DNA of 64,000 nucleotides from Arthrobacter sp. MN05-02 (GTDB taxonomy: Bacteria > Actinomycetota > Actinomycetes > Actinomycetales > Micrococcaceae): positions 2,914,001 to 2,978,000 of the forward strand of contig AP018697.1 of the NCBI GenBank assembly GCA_004001285.1, written 5' to 3'. The notes below the pieces were generated by a model. It saw only the letters and a program-made list of their open reading frames with translations. It did no database searches and had not been told where the DNA came from. The translations under genes were made by a program, and so were the position numbers. This document shows positions 1 to 8,480 of the stretch, in pieces. Each line of letters opens with the position of its first letter. Position 1 is the stretch's first letter.

Positions 1-1
1 G

Positions 2-421
2 TCCACCGCACTGCACGCCGACACCGGGATGCCAACCATCTTCGTGTACGACGGCCACCCCGGTGGCGCCGGTTTCGCCGAACGGGGCTACGAGGCGGCG
101 CGCACCTGGTTGTCGGCGACCCGCGACGCGATCGAGGCGTGCGAGTGCGAGTCGGGGTGCCCCTCCTGTGTCCAGTCCCCGAAATGCGGCAACCGGAACA
201 ATCCGCTCAGCAAGGGCGGTGCCGTCGCGGTCCTCTCCCTCATCCTGAACCAGGCCGGTTCCGTTCCCGGCGCCGGTCCCGGTCCGGTTCGCGCATCGGA
301 CCCCGTCCACGACCCGGATCCGGCCACCAGCGGCGGACCCGTCCCCGCAGCGACGTCCCCGGTGTCCGCGTCCGCGCCTGGGGTGTCCGATGGAGAGGGT
401 CAGCGGACGGACGCCGGATAG
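2..421 (+). CDS. DEAD/DEAH-box helicase, C-terminal part (DUF1998/MrfA-like), 5' truncated by window
   Basis: The reading frame is open from base 2, so only the last about 139 residues are seen. They contain a FVYDGHPGGAGFAERGY segment followed by a cysteine cluster (CECESGCPSCVQSPKCGN), the zinc-binding end of DUF1998 superfamily-2 helicases such as MrfA and mycobacterial Rv3649. Family members unwind DNA in damage repair. The last about 50 residues are low-complexity Pro/Gly/Ala/Ser. The gene runs tail-to-tail into the tad cluster and overlaps its last gene by 22 bases. Helicases of this type neighbour tad genes in many actinobacteria, which supports the call. Catalytic helicase motifs lie outside the window. 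Confidence 0.85.
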   Translation, partial: STALHADTGMPTIFVYDGHPGGAGFAERGYEAARTWLSATRDAIEACECESGCPSCVQSPKCGNRNNPLSKGGAVAVLSLILNQAGSVPGAGPGPVRASDPVHDPDPATSGGPVPAATSPVSASAPGVSDGEGQRTDAG

Positions 422-822
422 TCCCTGCGCGACGCTCGCGGCGGCGGCCCGGCCCGGGCCGCGCCGAGGGCGTCGGGGAGCGGACCGGCGACATCGACCG
501 AGACCCGGACCAGCGCGGTTCCGGGGCCCGTTCCGCCGATCGTGCAGTCCTGCACCCTGGCCCCGTGGCGTTCCGCGACGCTCGAGGCCGCCGTGCAGGG
601 GTCTCCGGTGGCGAGTCCTCGCGCGACGTCCGCGGCTGCGAGCGCCGCGAGATCGGCCGCGGTCGCCGCCTTCGATGCAGCTGACGCCGCCTGGAGCAAC
701 AGGGCTGCTGCTGCGATCAGGAGGACTGCCACCAGTGCGAGGCCCGCCATCAGCAGCGTCCCGGCTCCGCTCTCGGCATCGAGGCTCCGCCCTGCGCCGG
801 CGACCGCCCGGCTCCTACCCAT
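400..822 (-). CDS. TadE-like pseudopilin-type protein of the helicase/secretion neighbourhood
   Basis: A 140-residue protein with a short basic N-terminus, then one hydrophobic helix (residues about 20-48, GAGTLLMAGLALVAVLLIAAA) and a small extracellular domain with two cysteines (DPCTAA and QDCTIG). This is the shape of the Rv3654c-type TadE-like proteins found beside helicase and tad genes. Such proteins are minor pseudopilins that help assemble Flp-type filaments or a related secretion apparatus. It is the last gene of the minus-strand tad operon. Its start overlaps the end of the preceding TadE gene by 8 bases, suggesting translational coupling. The C-terminal end overlaps the convergent helicase gene. 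Confidence 0.72.
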   Translation of the reverse strand: MGRSRAVAGAGRSLDAESGAGTLLMAGLALVAVLLIAAAALLLQAASAASKAATAADLAALAAADVARGLATGDPCTAASSVAERHGARVQDCTIGGTGPGTALVRVSVDVAGPLPDALGAARAGPPPRASRRDYPASVR

Positions 823-1402
823 CGTGTTCCTCCTTCCCCGAAGCAGTGGCTGTGAGTTCGATCCCCATCAGATCGATGACGGGTCCCTCGACCTGCGCGC
901 TCACGTCGACGGTGGTCCATCCCGAGCCTGTCGACACCCGGACCCTCGCGGTGGTCCCGGCGAGACGGTGCACCGTCTGCTCGACGGATCCGATGCTTTC
1001 GCCCCGCATCGCCTCGCGTGCGCCCGCACGCGCGGCTTCCTCCAGCCGTAGCTGGACGGTGCCGATGTGGGCCGTCCCGAGCAGCAGTGCGAGGAGGACG
1101 ACCAGGGCGGGAAGCACGACGGCGACCTCCGCCGTGACCGAGCCGCGCTGACCTCCGTCGGCAGCCTCGCAGTCCTTGCCAGGCCGCGCGTTCCGACGAG
1201 CACTCCGCGCTCCCGATGTCGCATCCACGGGGTGTGGTGCACGCGGTTCATGCAGGCCGTACGGCTCATACGGCGCGTGCCGACCTCGCGGTGTGCGCGT
1301 GTCGCGTAGCCCGTGGGCACCGCGCATCAGGCGCCGTTTGCGACGATGCTCTTCCGGTGGTCCTGCAGGGTCGCGTCCCGGCCCGCCCTGGCCGGTCGCC
1401 AT
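815..1402 (-). CDS. TadE family pilus assembly protein
   Basis: A 195-residue protein whose N-terminal about 85 residues are rich in Arg, His and Pro and of low complexity. After them comes the TadE hallmark GSVTAEVAVVLPALVVLLALLLG, a small residue plus conserved Glu at the head of a hydrophobic helix, followed by a helical stretch (LEEAARAGAREAM). Such proteins are pseudopilins of the tight-adherence machinery. The ATG at 1402 overlaps the stop of the upstream pilin-like gene (TGATG), favouring the long form. An internal ATG about 25 codons later is possible, since the N-terminal extension looks poorly conserved. Confidence 0.78.
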   Translation of the reverse strand: MATGQGGPGRDPAGPPEEHRRKRRLMRGAHGLRDTRTPRGRHAPYEPYGLHEPRAPHPVDATSGARSARRNARPGKDCEAADGGQRGSVTAEVAVVLPALVVLLALLLGTAHIGTVQLRLEEAARAGAREAMRGESIGSVEQTVHRLAGTTARVRVSTGSGWTTVDVSAQVEGPVIDLMGIELTATASGKEEHDG

Positions 1403-1857
1403 CAGCCGAAGTTCAGGGCCGACGTGATCAGGGACATCAGCAGTCCCTTGATCTCGCCGCTCGACAGGACGGCGACGAGAAGCGCCGCGAAAGCGACGGC
1501 CGCGAGCGTTGCGATGGCGTACTCAGCGGTTGCCATCCCGGCTTCCTGGCCTGTCACCCGATCCTTGCGACGGCGGATGATCCGCTCGTTCGACCGCCGG
1601 CGTCGGGCTTCCGCCCGACGGCTCATCCGGTCGACCGGCATCGGAGCCGGTGCGCCGGCCCTATGCTCGTTCCTCTCGCGCTCCGGCTCCCCTTCGGCCT
1701 CCATCAGCGGACGATACGGTGCCGATGGTGCCGCCTGCCAGGACCCGGACGGCGAAGAACGTACCGGCGTGCCGCAGTCTGCCGCACCGGCCGGAGGGAC
1801 GACAGCGCTCCGGAACGCTGTCCCGGGCACCGCCCTGAGCTGGGTTTCCTCTGACAT
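1402..1857 (-). CDS. DUF4244 pilin-like protein
   Basis: A 151-residue protein. The last 50 residues carry the Flp-pilin-like element GMATAEYAIATLAAVAFAALLVAVL, in which a conserved Glu sits just after the putative processing site, then a short C-terminal segment. This is the DUF4244 type found next to tad genes in actinobacteria. It is probably the major pilin or structural subunit of the filament. The start at 1857 is chosen because AAAGGAC lies about 7 nt upstream; a longer ORF begins at 1935 without such a site. The first 100 residues are Pro/Arg-rich and unusual for a pilin, so a shorter mature form is likely. Confidence 0.75.
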   Translation of the reverse strand: MSEETQLRAVPGTAFRSAVVPPAGAADCGTPVRSSPSGSWQAAPSAPYRPLMEAEGEPERERNEHRAGAPAPMPVDRMSRRAEARRRRSNERIIRRRKDRVTGQEAGMATAEYAIATLAAVAFAALLVAVLSSGEIKGLLMSLITSALNFG

Positions 1858-2141
1858 GGACTGTCCTTTCCTCGACGAGGGACACGGGTCCCGCGTGCTG
1901 TGCGCGACGATCGCCGCAGGACCAACTCTCGTCACCGGCCGGTGCTCGCTGGACGACAGAACGGGCTAAGTGGATAACACCTGCGCCCGACGGAGTGCAG
2001 CCATCCTGCTCCCGAACGCACTCCCCGGCGCGGCGGAACGAACACCCGACCGGCGCAGCGGGACGCACGTCCGGATCCTGCAGCAGGAAGCACGGGATGC
2101 ACGGAACGCACTCGCGAACGCTCCGCGGAACGCCGGCACTC
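1858..2141. other. Intergenic gap inside the tad cluster
   Basis: About 284 bases separate the tadC-like gene from the pilin-like gene. No convincing small gene is visible; ORFs here have shadow-like composition. The gap holds two copies of GAACGCACTC (2014-2023 and 2104-2113), and an inverted repeat GGAGTGC/GCACTCC at 1992-1998 and 2018-2024. It is the likely leader or promoter region of the pilin-like gene, which in tad clusters is often expressed more strongly than the machinery genes. Confidence 0.4.
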
Positions 2142-2753
2142 CTATCGGAGCGAGGGCAGGAGCCCCAGGACGACAGGCACGACGCCGAGGCAGATGAAGG
2201 CCGGCAGGGAGCACAGGCCGAGGGGCAGGACGAGCTGCACGCCCAGGGCTGCTGCCTTCCTGTCGATCTCACGGTTGTACCGTCGCCGCAGCTGCGCTGC
2301 ATGGGCGTGGAGGAGCGCAGCCGAGGGCGCACCCGTCGATGTGGCGAAGCGCAGACCACGCCGTACGTCCTCCACGGTGCGGTCCCGATCGCGGACGGAC
2401 CGCCGGCCGACCTGGCGCAGGAACCCCGGGGACGGCGTATCCTCCCGGCTCCCCGCTCCGGCTTCCCAGGCCGCCTCCCACGACGCACCGAGGAGCCGTG
2501 CCGTGTGCACGCGGGCCAGCTGCGAGCGGATACCGGGCTCGCAGGATCCGGCGACGAGCGCCAGCGCATGCTCCACCGATGCTCCGGCGGACAACAGCGC
2601 TGCCAGCAGGTCGAGGAGCAGCGGGCCGTCGCGGATCCCGGGGCCCTGCTCCACGCCCCGTCGCTCCGCGCGGGCCGCTCGGAGCCGGCCCGACGGCGTC
2701 GTCATCGCGAAGGACGCAGCAGCCAGCAGGGCGAACACCAGGAGACCGGGCAT
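2142..2753 (-). CDS. tadC: Type II secretion F family protein (TadC-like)
   Basis: A 203-residue protein starting MPGLLVFALLAAASFAM, with one N-terminal helix, a cytoplasmic middle (LLLDLLAALLSAGASVEHALALV, the typical T2SF helix-loop motif) and a C-terminal hydrophobic pair ending LGLLPSLR. T2SF membrane proteins form the inner-membrane platform of Tad/type II machines. The ATG at 2753 shares its A with the TGA of the preceding gene, so coupling is expected and the long upstream extension of the frame is rejected. It is shorter than typical TadC (about 300 residues), as is common in actinobacterial versions of this cluster. Confidence 0.78.
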   Translation of the reverse strand: MPGLLVFALLAAASFAMTTPSGRLRAARAERRGVEQGPGIRDGPLLLDLLAALLSAGASVEHALALVAGSCEPGIRSQLARVHTARLLGASWEAAWEAGAGSREDTPSPGFLRQVGRRSVRDRDRTVEDVRRGLRFATSTGAPSAALLHAHAAQLRRRYNREIDRKAAALGVQLVLPLGLCSLPAFICLGVVPVVLGLLPSLR

Positions 2754-3538
2754 CACGGTGATCCCCTTCCCGCCCGCTGTACCAGCCACCGGGACCACAG
2801 CCGCGATGCGATCATCAGCAGGGCGCCGACGACCAGGGCGAGGCGCCCCGGCGGTGACGCGGTGAAGACCTCCAGCGGGTTGGTGCCCAGTGCGAAACCG
2901 AGGACCAGGCCGATGGCCGGCAACCAGGCGAGGAGCACCACCGTCGCCCGCGGACCCGCCAGTGCCGTATCCCTGGCGGACAGTCCATCGAGGTGCGCGT
3001 CCAGTTGCGCGGCGTAGCGCTCGAGGATCCCAGCCAGTGGCGCGCCGCTGCGCTGCGCCACCTCGAAGCATCCCGCGAGGTCGATCCACAGCCGGTCGAC
3101 GTGCGCGGCGGACGATGACGCCCCGGCGTCACCGCCGCCGTGAGGCGTCCCCTGGCGGAGAGCATCGGGTACACCCAGGCCGAGGTCCGCGGCACGCCGT
3201 GCTGCAGCGATCATCGGGCGCGCTGCGGCCGCGAAGGTGCTGCTCCCGTCGGCGTAGACGGCCTCGATATCCGCCCAGAGGACGTGCGCAGGCCGCCCTG
3301 CCCGGAGGAGCCCGGCCAGTTGATGGACGAACAGCGGGAGCTCGTGAAGGTCGACTGCCGGACGCCGGGACCCCAAGGGCCGATCCGTCCGGGAGGCCCC
3401 CGCTTCCGCAGGCGTACTGCCGTCCCGGGCAGGACGTGTCGTACGACCCGACGCCCGTCCGCCGCTCCGGCTCGTAGCCGGCACCACCAGCACCGTGCCG
3501 GCCACCGCCAGGAGGAATGCCACGACGACTCCGGTCAT
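2753..3538 (-). CDS. tadB: Type II secretion F family protein (TadB-like)
   Basis: A 261-residue protein: N-terminal helix MTGVVVAFLLAVAGTVLVV, a basic linker, the T2SF domain (VDLHELPLFVHQLAGLLRAGR through LAGCFEVAQRSGAPLAGILERYA) and two C-terminal helices (VVLLAWLPAIGLVLGFALG and LALVVGALLMIASRLW). It pairs with the following TadC-like protein as the inner-membrane platform on which the CpaF ATPase acts. The ATG at 3538 overlaps the end of cpaF (stop at 3535), so the genes are probably co-translated. The 120 residues ahead of this ATG in the open frame are arginine-rich shadow of cpaF and are not counted. Confidence 0.8.
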   Translation of the reverse strand: MTGVVVAFLLAVAGTVLVVPATSRSGGRASGRTTRPARDGSTPAEAGASRTDRPLGSRRPAVDLHELPLFVHQLAGLLRAGRPAHVLWADIEAVYADGSSTFAAAARPMIAAARRAADLGLGVPDALRQGTPHGGGDAGASSSAAHVDRLWIDLAGCFEVAQRSGAPLAGILERYAAQLDAHLDGLSARDTALAGPRATVVLLAWLPAIGLVLGFALGTNPLEVFTASPPGRLALVVGALLMIASRLWSRWLVQRAGRGSP

Positions 3539-4812
3539 GGCCCGTCCCCGGTCCAGCCCACCCGCAGGGCGAAATCGTCCCATCCGGAGGCTCGTCGGCA
3601 TTCCCCGCCTGCATCGACGAGGACCGGCCGCACCAGGAGACCGCCGCCCGGGCCGAGCTCCAGGAGCCCGATGCTCTCCACCCGGCGGCCGACCACGTCG
3701 CGCACGACGTGTACCAGCACATCGAGTGCGCTCGCTGCCTGCAGGGCGAGGGCTTCGGGCGACAGGCCGGCGAGCGCTGCGAGCGCCGCCAGGCGCGCCG
3801 GGACGGCGTCGGCCGAATTCGCGTGGATCGTCCCCCCACCGCCGTCGTGCCCGGTGTTCATCGCGGCCAGCAGCTCCCGGACCTCGGCGCCCCGGCACTC
3901 CCCCACGACCAGCCGGTCCGGTCGCATGCGCAGGGCCTGTCGCACGAGCTCGGTGAGGTCCAGGACGCCGGCGCCCTCGAGGTTGCCGTGGCGGGACTGG
4001 AGTCCGACGGTATGCGGGTGTGCAGGGTCGAGCTCTGCGGCGTCCTCGACCAGCACCACACGCTCCCGCTCACCGGCCAGTCCGAGGAGCGTCGAGAGGA
4101 GGGTGGTCTTTCCCGTCCCCGTCGCGCCGCTGATGAGGAAGTTGAGGCGGCGCCGCATCATCAGGGTCAGCGCCAGCGCCATCATGGGGGCCACGGTCCG
4201 GCGGTCGACGAGTTCCGGGAGCGAGAACTGGAGCGGCCTCCTGATCCTGATGGACAGGAGCGTTCCCGCCGTCGAGATGGGCGGGAGCACCGCATGGATC
4301 CGGAGCCCGTCCAGCCGCACGTCGACGGCAGGACTGCCGTCGTCCAGCCGCCGCCCACCCGCGGCGACGAGGCGCACAGCGAGCGCACGGACCTCCGCGT
4401 CGTCGGCGAAGACGGGGCCCACCCGCTGCAGCCCCGCCGCGCCGTCCACCCACACGTCCGAGGGCCCGTTGACGAGGATGTCGGTCGTGGATTCCTGGGC
4501 GAGGAGGTACTCGAGCGGTCCGAGTCCCTTGAGTTCCGCACGAACCTGGTCGAGGGCCGACAGGGTGCCCTCCGATCCGAGGAGCCTGCCGCTCGATCCC
4601 ACGGCGTCGGCGAGGGCCGCACCGGTAGCCTGCACGTTCCCGGCGAGAACCGCCCTGCGCACCGACTCCACCATCGATGCTGCAGCCGGATCCCGGTCGC
4701 GCGTCCCGTCGGCAGCCGGCCGGGGTGGCGCACCCCGGTGAAGGGTGGCGGCTCCGAGACCGGCGCGTAGCTCGCGCCGGGTCGGCTGCCCCTGGAGGTC
4801 CGGCTCCTTCAT
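3535..4812 (-). CDS. cpaF: TadA/CpaF family secretion ATPase
   Basis: A 425-residue hexameric ATPase of the type II/IV secretion superfamily that powers Tad filament assembly. Visible motifs: Walker A SGATGTGKTTLLS, Asp box VVLVEDAAELD, Walker B-like RPDRLVVGECRGAEVRELL, and His box GGGGTIHANSADA. An N-terminal domain (LGPLEYLLAQESTTDILVNG) matches the CpaF ring domain. The ATG at 4812 overlaps the upstream ssd stop as ATGA. The order ssd-cpaF-tadB-tadC matches mycobacterial Rv3660c to Rv3657c, which strengthens the assignment of all four genes. Confidence 0.92.
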   Translation of the reverse strand: MKEPDLQGQPTRRELRAGLGAATLHRGAPPRPAADGTRDRDPAAASMVESVRRAVLAGNVQATGAALADAVGSSGRLLGSEGTLSALDQVRAELKGLGPLEYLLAQESTTDILVNGPSDVWVDGAAGLQRVGPVFADDAEVRALAVRLVAAGGRRLDDGSPAVDVRLDGLRIHAVLPPISTAGTLLSIRIRRPLQFSLPELVDRRTVAPMMALALTLMMRRRLNFLISGATGTGKTTLLSTLLGLAGERERVVLVEDAAELDPAHPHTVGLQSRHGNLEGAGVLDLTELVRQALRMRPDRLVVGECRGAEVRELLAAMNTGHDGGGGTIHANSADAVPARLAALAALAGLSPEALALQAASALDVLVHVVRDVVGRRVESIGLLELGPGGGLLVRPVLVDAGGECRRASGWDDFALRVGWTGDGP

Positions 4813-5882
4813 GCGTCCGCATCCCCCTCGGCCACGACGGACTCGACGGTCCTGCGTGCCTTCCTGGGCAGGGCGAAGTCGAGCATCCTGCCGCTCGCCT
4901 CGGCAGTGGCGGCCCCCCGGACGAAGGGGAGGTACGGGAGCGGACCCGGGCGTCCCGCCAGCTCGGCGACCGCCCAGGCGTCGAGGCCGTCGAGGACCGG
5001 CCCACGCAACACCACGGTCACCGGGATGGACCCGCACTCCTGGAGGACGGCGGACGCTGCAGCGACGCCGCGCGGCCTCGACGGCACCAGGAGGACCAGA
5101 CGGTCGCATGCGGACGCCAGGGCCCGGCTACCTGTCCCGGTGCTGCCGAGGTCGATAAAGCTCGTGTCGAACGCGCCGCGCGCGGCTTCCATGACAGCTC
5201 CCGCCGGTCCCGGAGCGTCCCCCTGCCGGACGCCGGGCGCTCCGGGTCGCATGCCGTGCGACAGCACGGAGAGGTCGCCCACGGAGGGCAACGCGGAGGC
5301 GAGTTGCTCGGCACTGAGCGTCCCGCGGATCTCTTCGAGGTCGTTCCACCGCACGCCGGGGAGCTCCTCGATCCCGAGGGCACGATCGAGGCCGCCGCCG
5401 AGGGGATGCGCGTCCACCAGCAGCACGGACCTACCCTGGTCCGCGGTGCGTCGGGCACACCAGAAGGCGAAGGTACTCACGCCGCAGCCGCCGGCGGTAC
5501 CGAGGAAACCGACCACCGCGCCGGTGGCGGCGGGATGAACCCGCCGTCCGAGGTGTTCGGCGAGCCAGCCCGCGCCCTGCGGCAGGATCACGACGCGGGA
5601 CGAGGCGAGGGCCGCAGCGCTTCCCCAGGTCCGTTGCTCGTCGTCGGCGGTCCCCACGACGATGACCTCGCGCTGGCCGTGCACTCCCGCTGCGGCCTGG
5701 TCCTGGGCGACGAGCAGCACCAGCGGATCGTGGGGAAGTGCTTCGGCGACGGTGGGAACGAACAGGGCTGCGATCCCGGCGGCAGCACATGCGCGTGCCA
5801 CCTGATCCAGGACGAACTGCGTCCCGCCGGCGAGGACCACGGGCTGCCGTCGTTCCACCCGCGTCCGCGTCTGCTGAGTCAT
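4809..5882 (-). CDS. ssd: Septum-site-determining protein Ssd / CpaE-like MinD-fold protein
   Basis: A 357-residue protein of the ParA/MinD fold. The nucleotide loop is GFLGTAGGCGVSTFAF, a deviant Walker A with GGxGxST but without the signature lysine, as in CpaE/TadZ and Ssd. Next come VLLVDAHPLGGGLD (switch I/Walker A') and FIDLG. An N-terminal receiver-like segment precedes it (VVLAGGTQFVLDQVARAC). Family members place the Tad machine or influence septum placement (Rv3660c). The start at 5882 has GAGG about 9 nt upstream. It is the first gene of the tad operon; its promoter should lie in 5883-5981, shared with the divergent polymerase gene. Confidence 0.82.
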   Translation of the reverse strand: MTQQTRTRVERRQPVVLAGGTQFVLDQVARACAAAGIAALFVPTVAEALPHDPLVLLVAQDQAAAGVHGQREVIVVGTADDEQRTWGSAAALASSRVVILPQGAGWLAEHLGRRVHPAATGAVVGFLGTAGGCGVSTFAFWCARRTADQGRSVLLVDAHPLGGGLDRALGIEELPGVRWNDLEEIRGTLSAEQLASALPSVGDLSVLSHGMRPGAPGVRQGDAPGPAGAVMEAARGAFDTSFIDLGSTGTGSRALASACDRLVLLVPSRPRGVAAASAVLQECGSIPVTVVLRGPVLDGLDAWAVAELAGRPGPLPYLPFVRGAATAEASGRMLDFALPRKARRTVESVVAEGDADA

Positions 5883-5981
5883 GCGGCAAGCCTCGCTGCA
5901 CCGGGCGGGCGTCGCCGCAGGGTTCCCCCCTATGTGGACAAGCACCAGGATTGAAGGAATGACAGCGCGACCGCCGACAAT

Positions 5982-7682
5982 ATGCTCATGTACATAGCCG
6001 TGGCGTCCCTGCCGTCGGGTCGCGGTGGCGACGCCGCCGCGGCGTTGCAGCGCCTCGATGCGGAGGGCGGGCCCGTCGGTGAGCCGGACGTGGTCCGCCG
6101 CGACGGACTCGGCGACGCCGTCGCCCGCCTGGAGGGCGCGCGCCCGCGCTGGGTGTGGAGCAGCACCCGGGACTGGTATCCCGCTCTCCTGACCGCGGGC
6201 GTCGCGGTGGACCGCTGCTGGGATCTCGCACTGACCCGGGACATCCTGGCCTGCTCGGCGTCCTGCCGGCCCTCCCCCTACATCGATGCGCTAAGGTCGG
6301 CGGCCCCGAAGGACGACGGCACGGAGCCGCCCCGACTCCTGATGCCACCCCCTCCGCCGCCGAACCAGCACTCGCTGTTCGACGAGCCCCGGAAGCCCTC
6401 CGGGCCGCCCCTGGACGAGGTCCTCGGGACGTTCCGCGACCAGCTCGCCGCCATCTCCGATGCCATGGAGCCGGGACGCCTCACCCTGCTGGTCGCCGCC
6501 GAGTCCGCGGGCTCGCTCATCGCCGCCGAGATGGAACACTGGGGACTCCCGTGGCGCAGGGACGTGCATGAGGAGCTGCTCGAGCGGATGCTGGGGCCAC
6601 GGCCCGCGGAGGGTGCGCGGCCTGACGAACTCGAGCGGCTCGCCGCGGTGCTGCGCGCCGAGCTGGGTAGCCCGGCGCTCAATCCGGACTCCCCGCAGGA
6701 GGTGCTGCGGGCCCTGCACCGGGCCGGTATCGAGGTCAGGACCACGCGCTCGTGGGAACTCGAGCGGCAGCAGCACCCCGCCATCGAACCGCTCCTGGCC
6801 TACAAGAAACTGTCGCGGCTGCTGACGGCCAACGGCTGGAACTGGCTCGACACCTGGGTCCACGCGGGACGCTTCAGGCCGGAGTACGTCGTGGGCGGCG
6901 TCGTCTCCGGGCGGTGGGCGTCCCGGGGCGGTGGTGCGCTGCAGATCCCTCGGCAGGTGCGCGATGCCGTCCGGCCCGACGAGGGTCATGTCTTCCTCGT
7001 CGCCGACGCGGCGCAGCTGGAGCCCCGGGTACTGGCGGCGCTCGGCCAGGACTCGGCGCTGGCCGCCGCGGCGCGCGGCAGGGACCTCTACCAGGGCATC
7101 GCCGACCAGGGGTTCGGGGGCGACCGCGCGAAGGCGAAGCTCGCGATGCTCGGCGCGATGTACGGTGCGACGAGCGGTGAGTCCGGGCGGCTCATGCCGC
7201 AGCTGACCCGCGCCTACCCGCGCGCCATCGGCGTCGTCGAGGCGGCCGCGAGGGCGGGGGAAGCCGGGGAGGGTGTCTCGAGCTACCTCGGCCGGGGCTG
7301 CCCGCCCGCGTCCGAGGAGTGGCGCGCGAGGCAACGGACGACGACGGCGGAGGAGCAGCGCCGCGCGGACGCGGCGGCGCGGGCCCGGGGCCGCTTCACG
7401 CGGAATTTCGTGGTGCAGGCCTCGGCCGCGGAATGGGCCCTGTGCTGGCTGGCGGAGATCCGGCGGCGGTTGACCGCGAGCAGCATCCCGCAGCCGCGGA
7501 GCCGCATCGCCTTCTTCCTGCACGACGAGGTGGTCCTGCATGTCCCGGTGGAGTGTGCCGCCGAGGCGGAGGCCCTCCTCGGCGACGCCGCGCGGGCCGC
7601 GACGCGGCTGATCTTCGGTGCCATCCCGATCGAGTTCTCCATCACCACGGTCACCGTGACGTCGTACGCGGACGCGAAGTAG
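5982..7682 (+). CDS. Bifunctional 3'-5' exonuclease/DNA polymerase (family A, actinobacterial type)
   Basis: A 566-residue stand-alone family A polymerase, shorter than PolI. The N-terminal half resembles a degenerate 3'-5' exonuclease domain (LTLLVAAESAGSLIAAEME). The polymerase domain shows motif A (VADAAQLEPRVLAAL), motif B (RAKAKLAMLGAMYG, the O-helix) and motif C (FFLHDEVVLHVP with the HDE triad). No 5' nuclease domain is present. Enzymes of this kind are widespread in actinobacteria and thought to act in repair or translesion synthesis; the exact role is unproved. ATGs at 5982 and 5988 are both possible. It is divergent from ssd and has no operon partner. Confidence 0.85.
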   Translation: MLMYIAVASLPSGRGGDAAAALQRLDAEGGPVGEPDVVRRDGLGDAVARLEGARPRWVWSSTRDWYPALLTAGVAVDRCWDLALTRDILACSASCRPSPYIDALRSAAPKDDGTEPPRLLMPPPPPPNQHSLFDEPRKPSGPPLDEVLGTFRDQLAAISDAMEPGRLTLLVAAESAGSLIAAEMEHWGLPWRRDVHEELLERMLGPRPAEGARPDELERLAAVLRAELGSPALNPDSPQEVLRALHRAGIEVRTTRSWELERQQHPAIEPLLAYKKLSRLLTANGWNWLDTWVHAGRFRPEYVVGGVVSGRWASRGGGALQIPRQVRDAVRPDEGHVFLVADAAQLEPRVLAALGQDSALAAAARGRDLYQGIADQGFGGDRAKAKLAMLGAMYGATSGESGRLMPQLTRAYPRAIGVVEAAARAGEAGEGVSSYLGRGCPPASEEWRARQRTTTAEEQRRADAAARARGRFTRNFVVQASAAEWALCWLAEIRRRLTASSIPQPRSRIAFFLHDEVVLHVPVECAAEAEALLGDAARAATRLIFGAIPIEFSITTVTVTSYADAK

Positions 7683-7745
7683 TCCGCGCGGCCTCCGGTC
7701 ACGCTCCCGCGCGAGGCCCGGCGATCGTCCTCCGGGCTCGGCACC

Positions 7746-8432
7746 TCACAGGGGTGCGGGGATCTCCTGCGACCGGTCCCACGGCTCCGTCCAGCCGAGA
7801 CCGTCGAACACCGCATCCAGCAGCATGGCCGTGAAGCCCCAGATCACGGCCTCCGGCGCCAGAAAGGCGGGCGTCCGGCTGACGAATCCGTCGCGCCGGA
7901 CGACCGCCGTCCTGCGGCGAGACGGGTCGAGGAGCGTGTCCACGGGACACCGGAAGACCAGCTCGGACTCGGCAGTGTCCACGACGCGGATCGGGGACTG
8001 CTCGACCCACCAGCCGAGCACCGGGGTGACCATGAAATTGCTGACGGGGAGTCCCACGTCGGGCAGGGTCCCCAGGACCTCGATGCCCTGAGGGTCCGCA
8101 CCCGTCTCCTCCTCTGCCTCACGCAGGGCTGCCGCGCCCTCGTCCGCGTCCCCTGCATCGATCGCGCCGCCGGGGAACGCCACCTGGCCCGGGTGGTTGG
8201 CGAGTGAACTCGCCCGCATCACGAACAGGACGTCGAGTTCGTCGCGGCCGAGATCCCTGCCGGATCGTCCGGACCGGCCCTCGTCCCTGGCTCCGAAGAG
8301 GATCAGCACCGCAGCACGACGGCTCCTGGTGGGATCGAAGGTCGCGAACTGCCAGCCGTGCGGCTGCAGCAGCGTGGCGCCGGGACGGTCCATCGACCTG
8401 AGCCACCGGGTCAGCTCGTCGTACGCCGTCAC
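7746..8432 (-). CDS. NUDIX hydrolase, CoA pyrophosphatase type
   Basis: A 228-residue protein with the NUDIX box running from GGAIDAGD to LREAEEETGA, preceded by a LANHPGQVAFPGGAID segment typical of the CoA diphosphatase (NudL/Rv3672c) subgroup. It probably hydrolyses CoA, acyl-CoA or related nucleotide-diphosphate derivatives to limit oxidised CoA. It lies downstream of nth on the minus strand with a 48-base gap. In M. tuberculosis the counterparts (Rv3672c and nth Rv3674c) are also neighbours, though there marP adjoins them while here marP is 16 kb away. Substrate preference is inferred from family only. Confidence 0.85.
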   Translation of the reverse strand: MTAYDELTRWLRSMDRPGATLLQPHGWQFATFDPTRSRRAAVLILFGARDEGRSGRSGRDLGRDELDVLFVMRASSLANHPGQVAFPGGAIDAGDADEGAAALREAEEETGADPQGIEVLGTLPDVGLPVSNFMVTPVLGWWVEQSPIRVVDTAESELVFRCPVDTLLDPSRRRTAVVRRDGFVSRTPAFLAPEAVIWGFTAMLLDAVFDGLGWTEPWDRSQEIPAPL

Positions 8433-8480
8433 CGCCGGATCTCCCGGATCCCCCGGGTCCCTCCCGGCACGGGCCGGGTC

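Noticed and set aside
1966..2214. Small minus-strand frame in the tad gap
   Set aside because: Cys/Arg/Ala-rich, lacks a ribosome site and overlaps the tadC end; not a credible pilin or prepilin peptidase.
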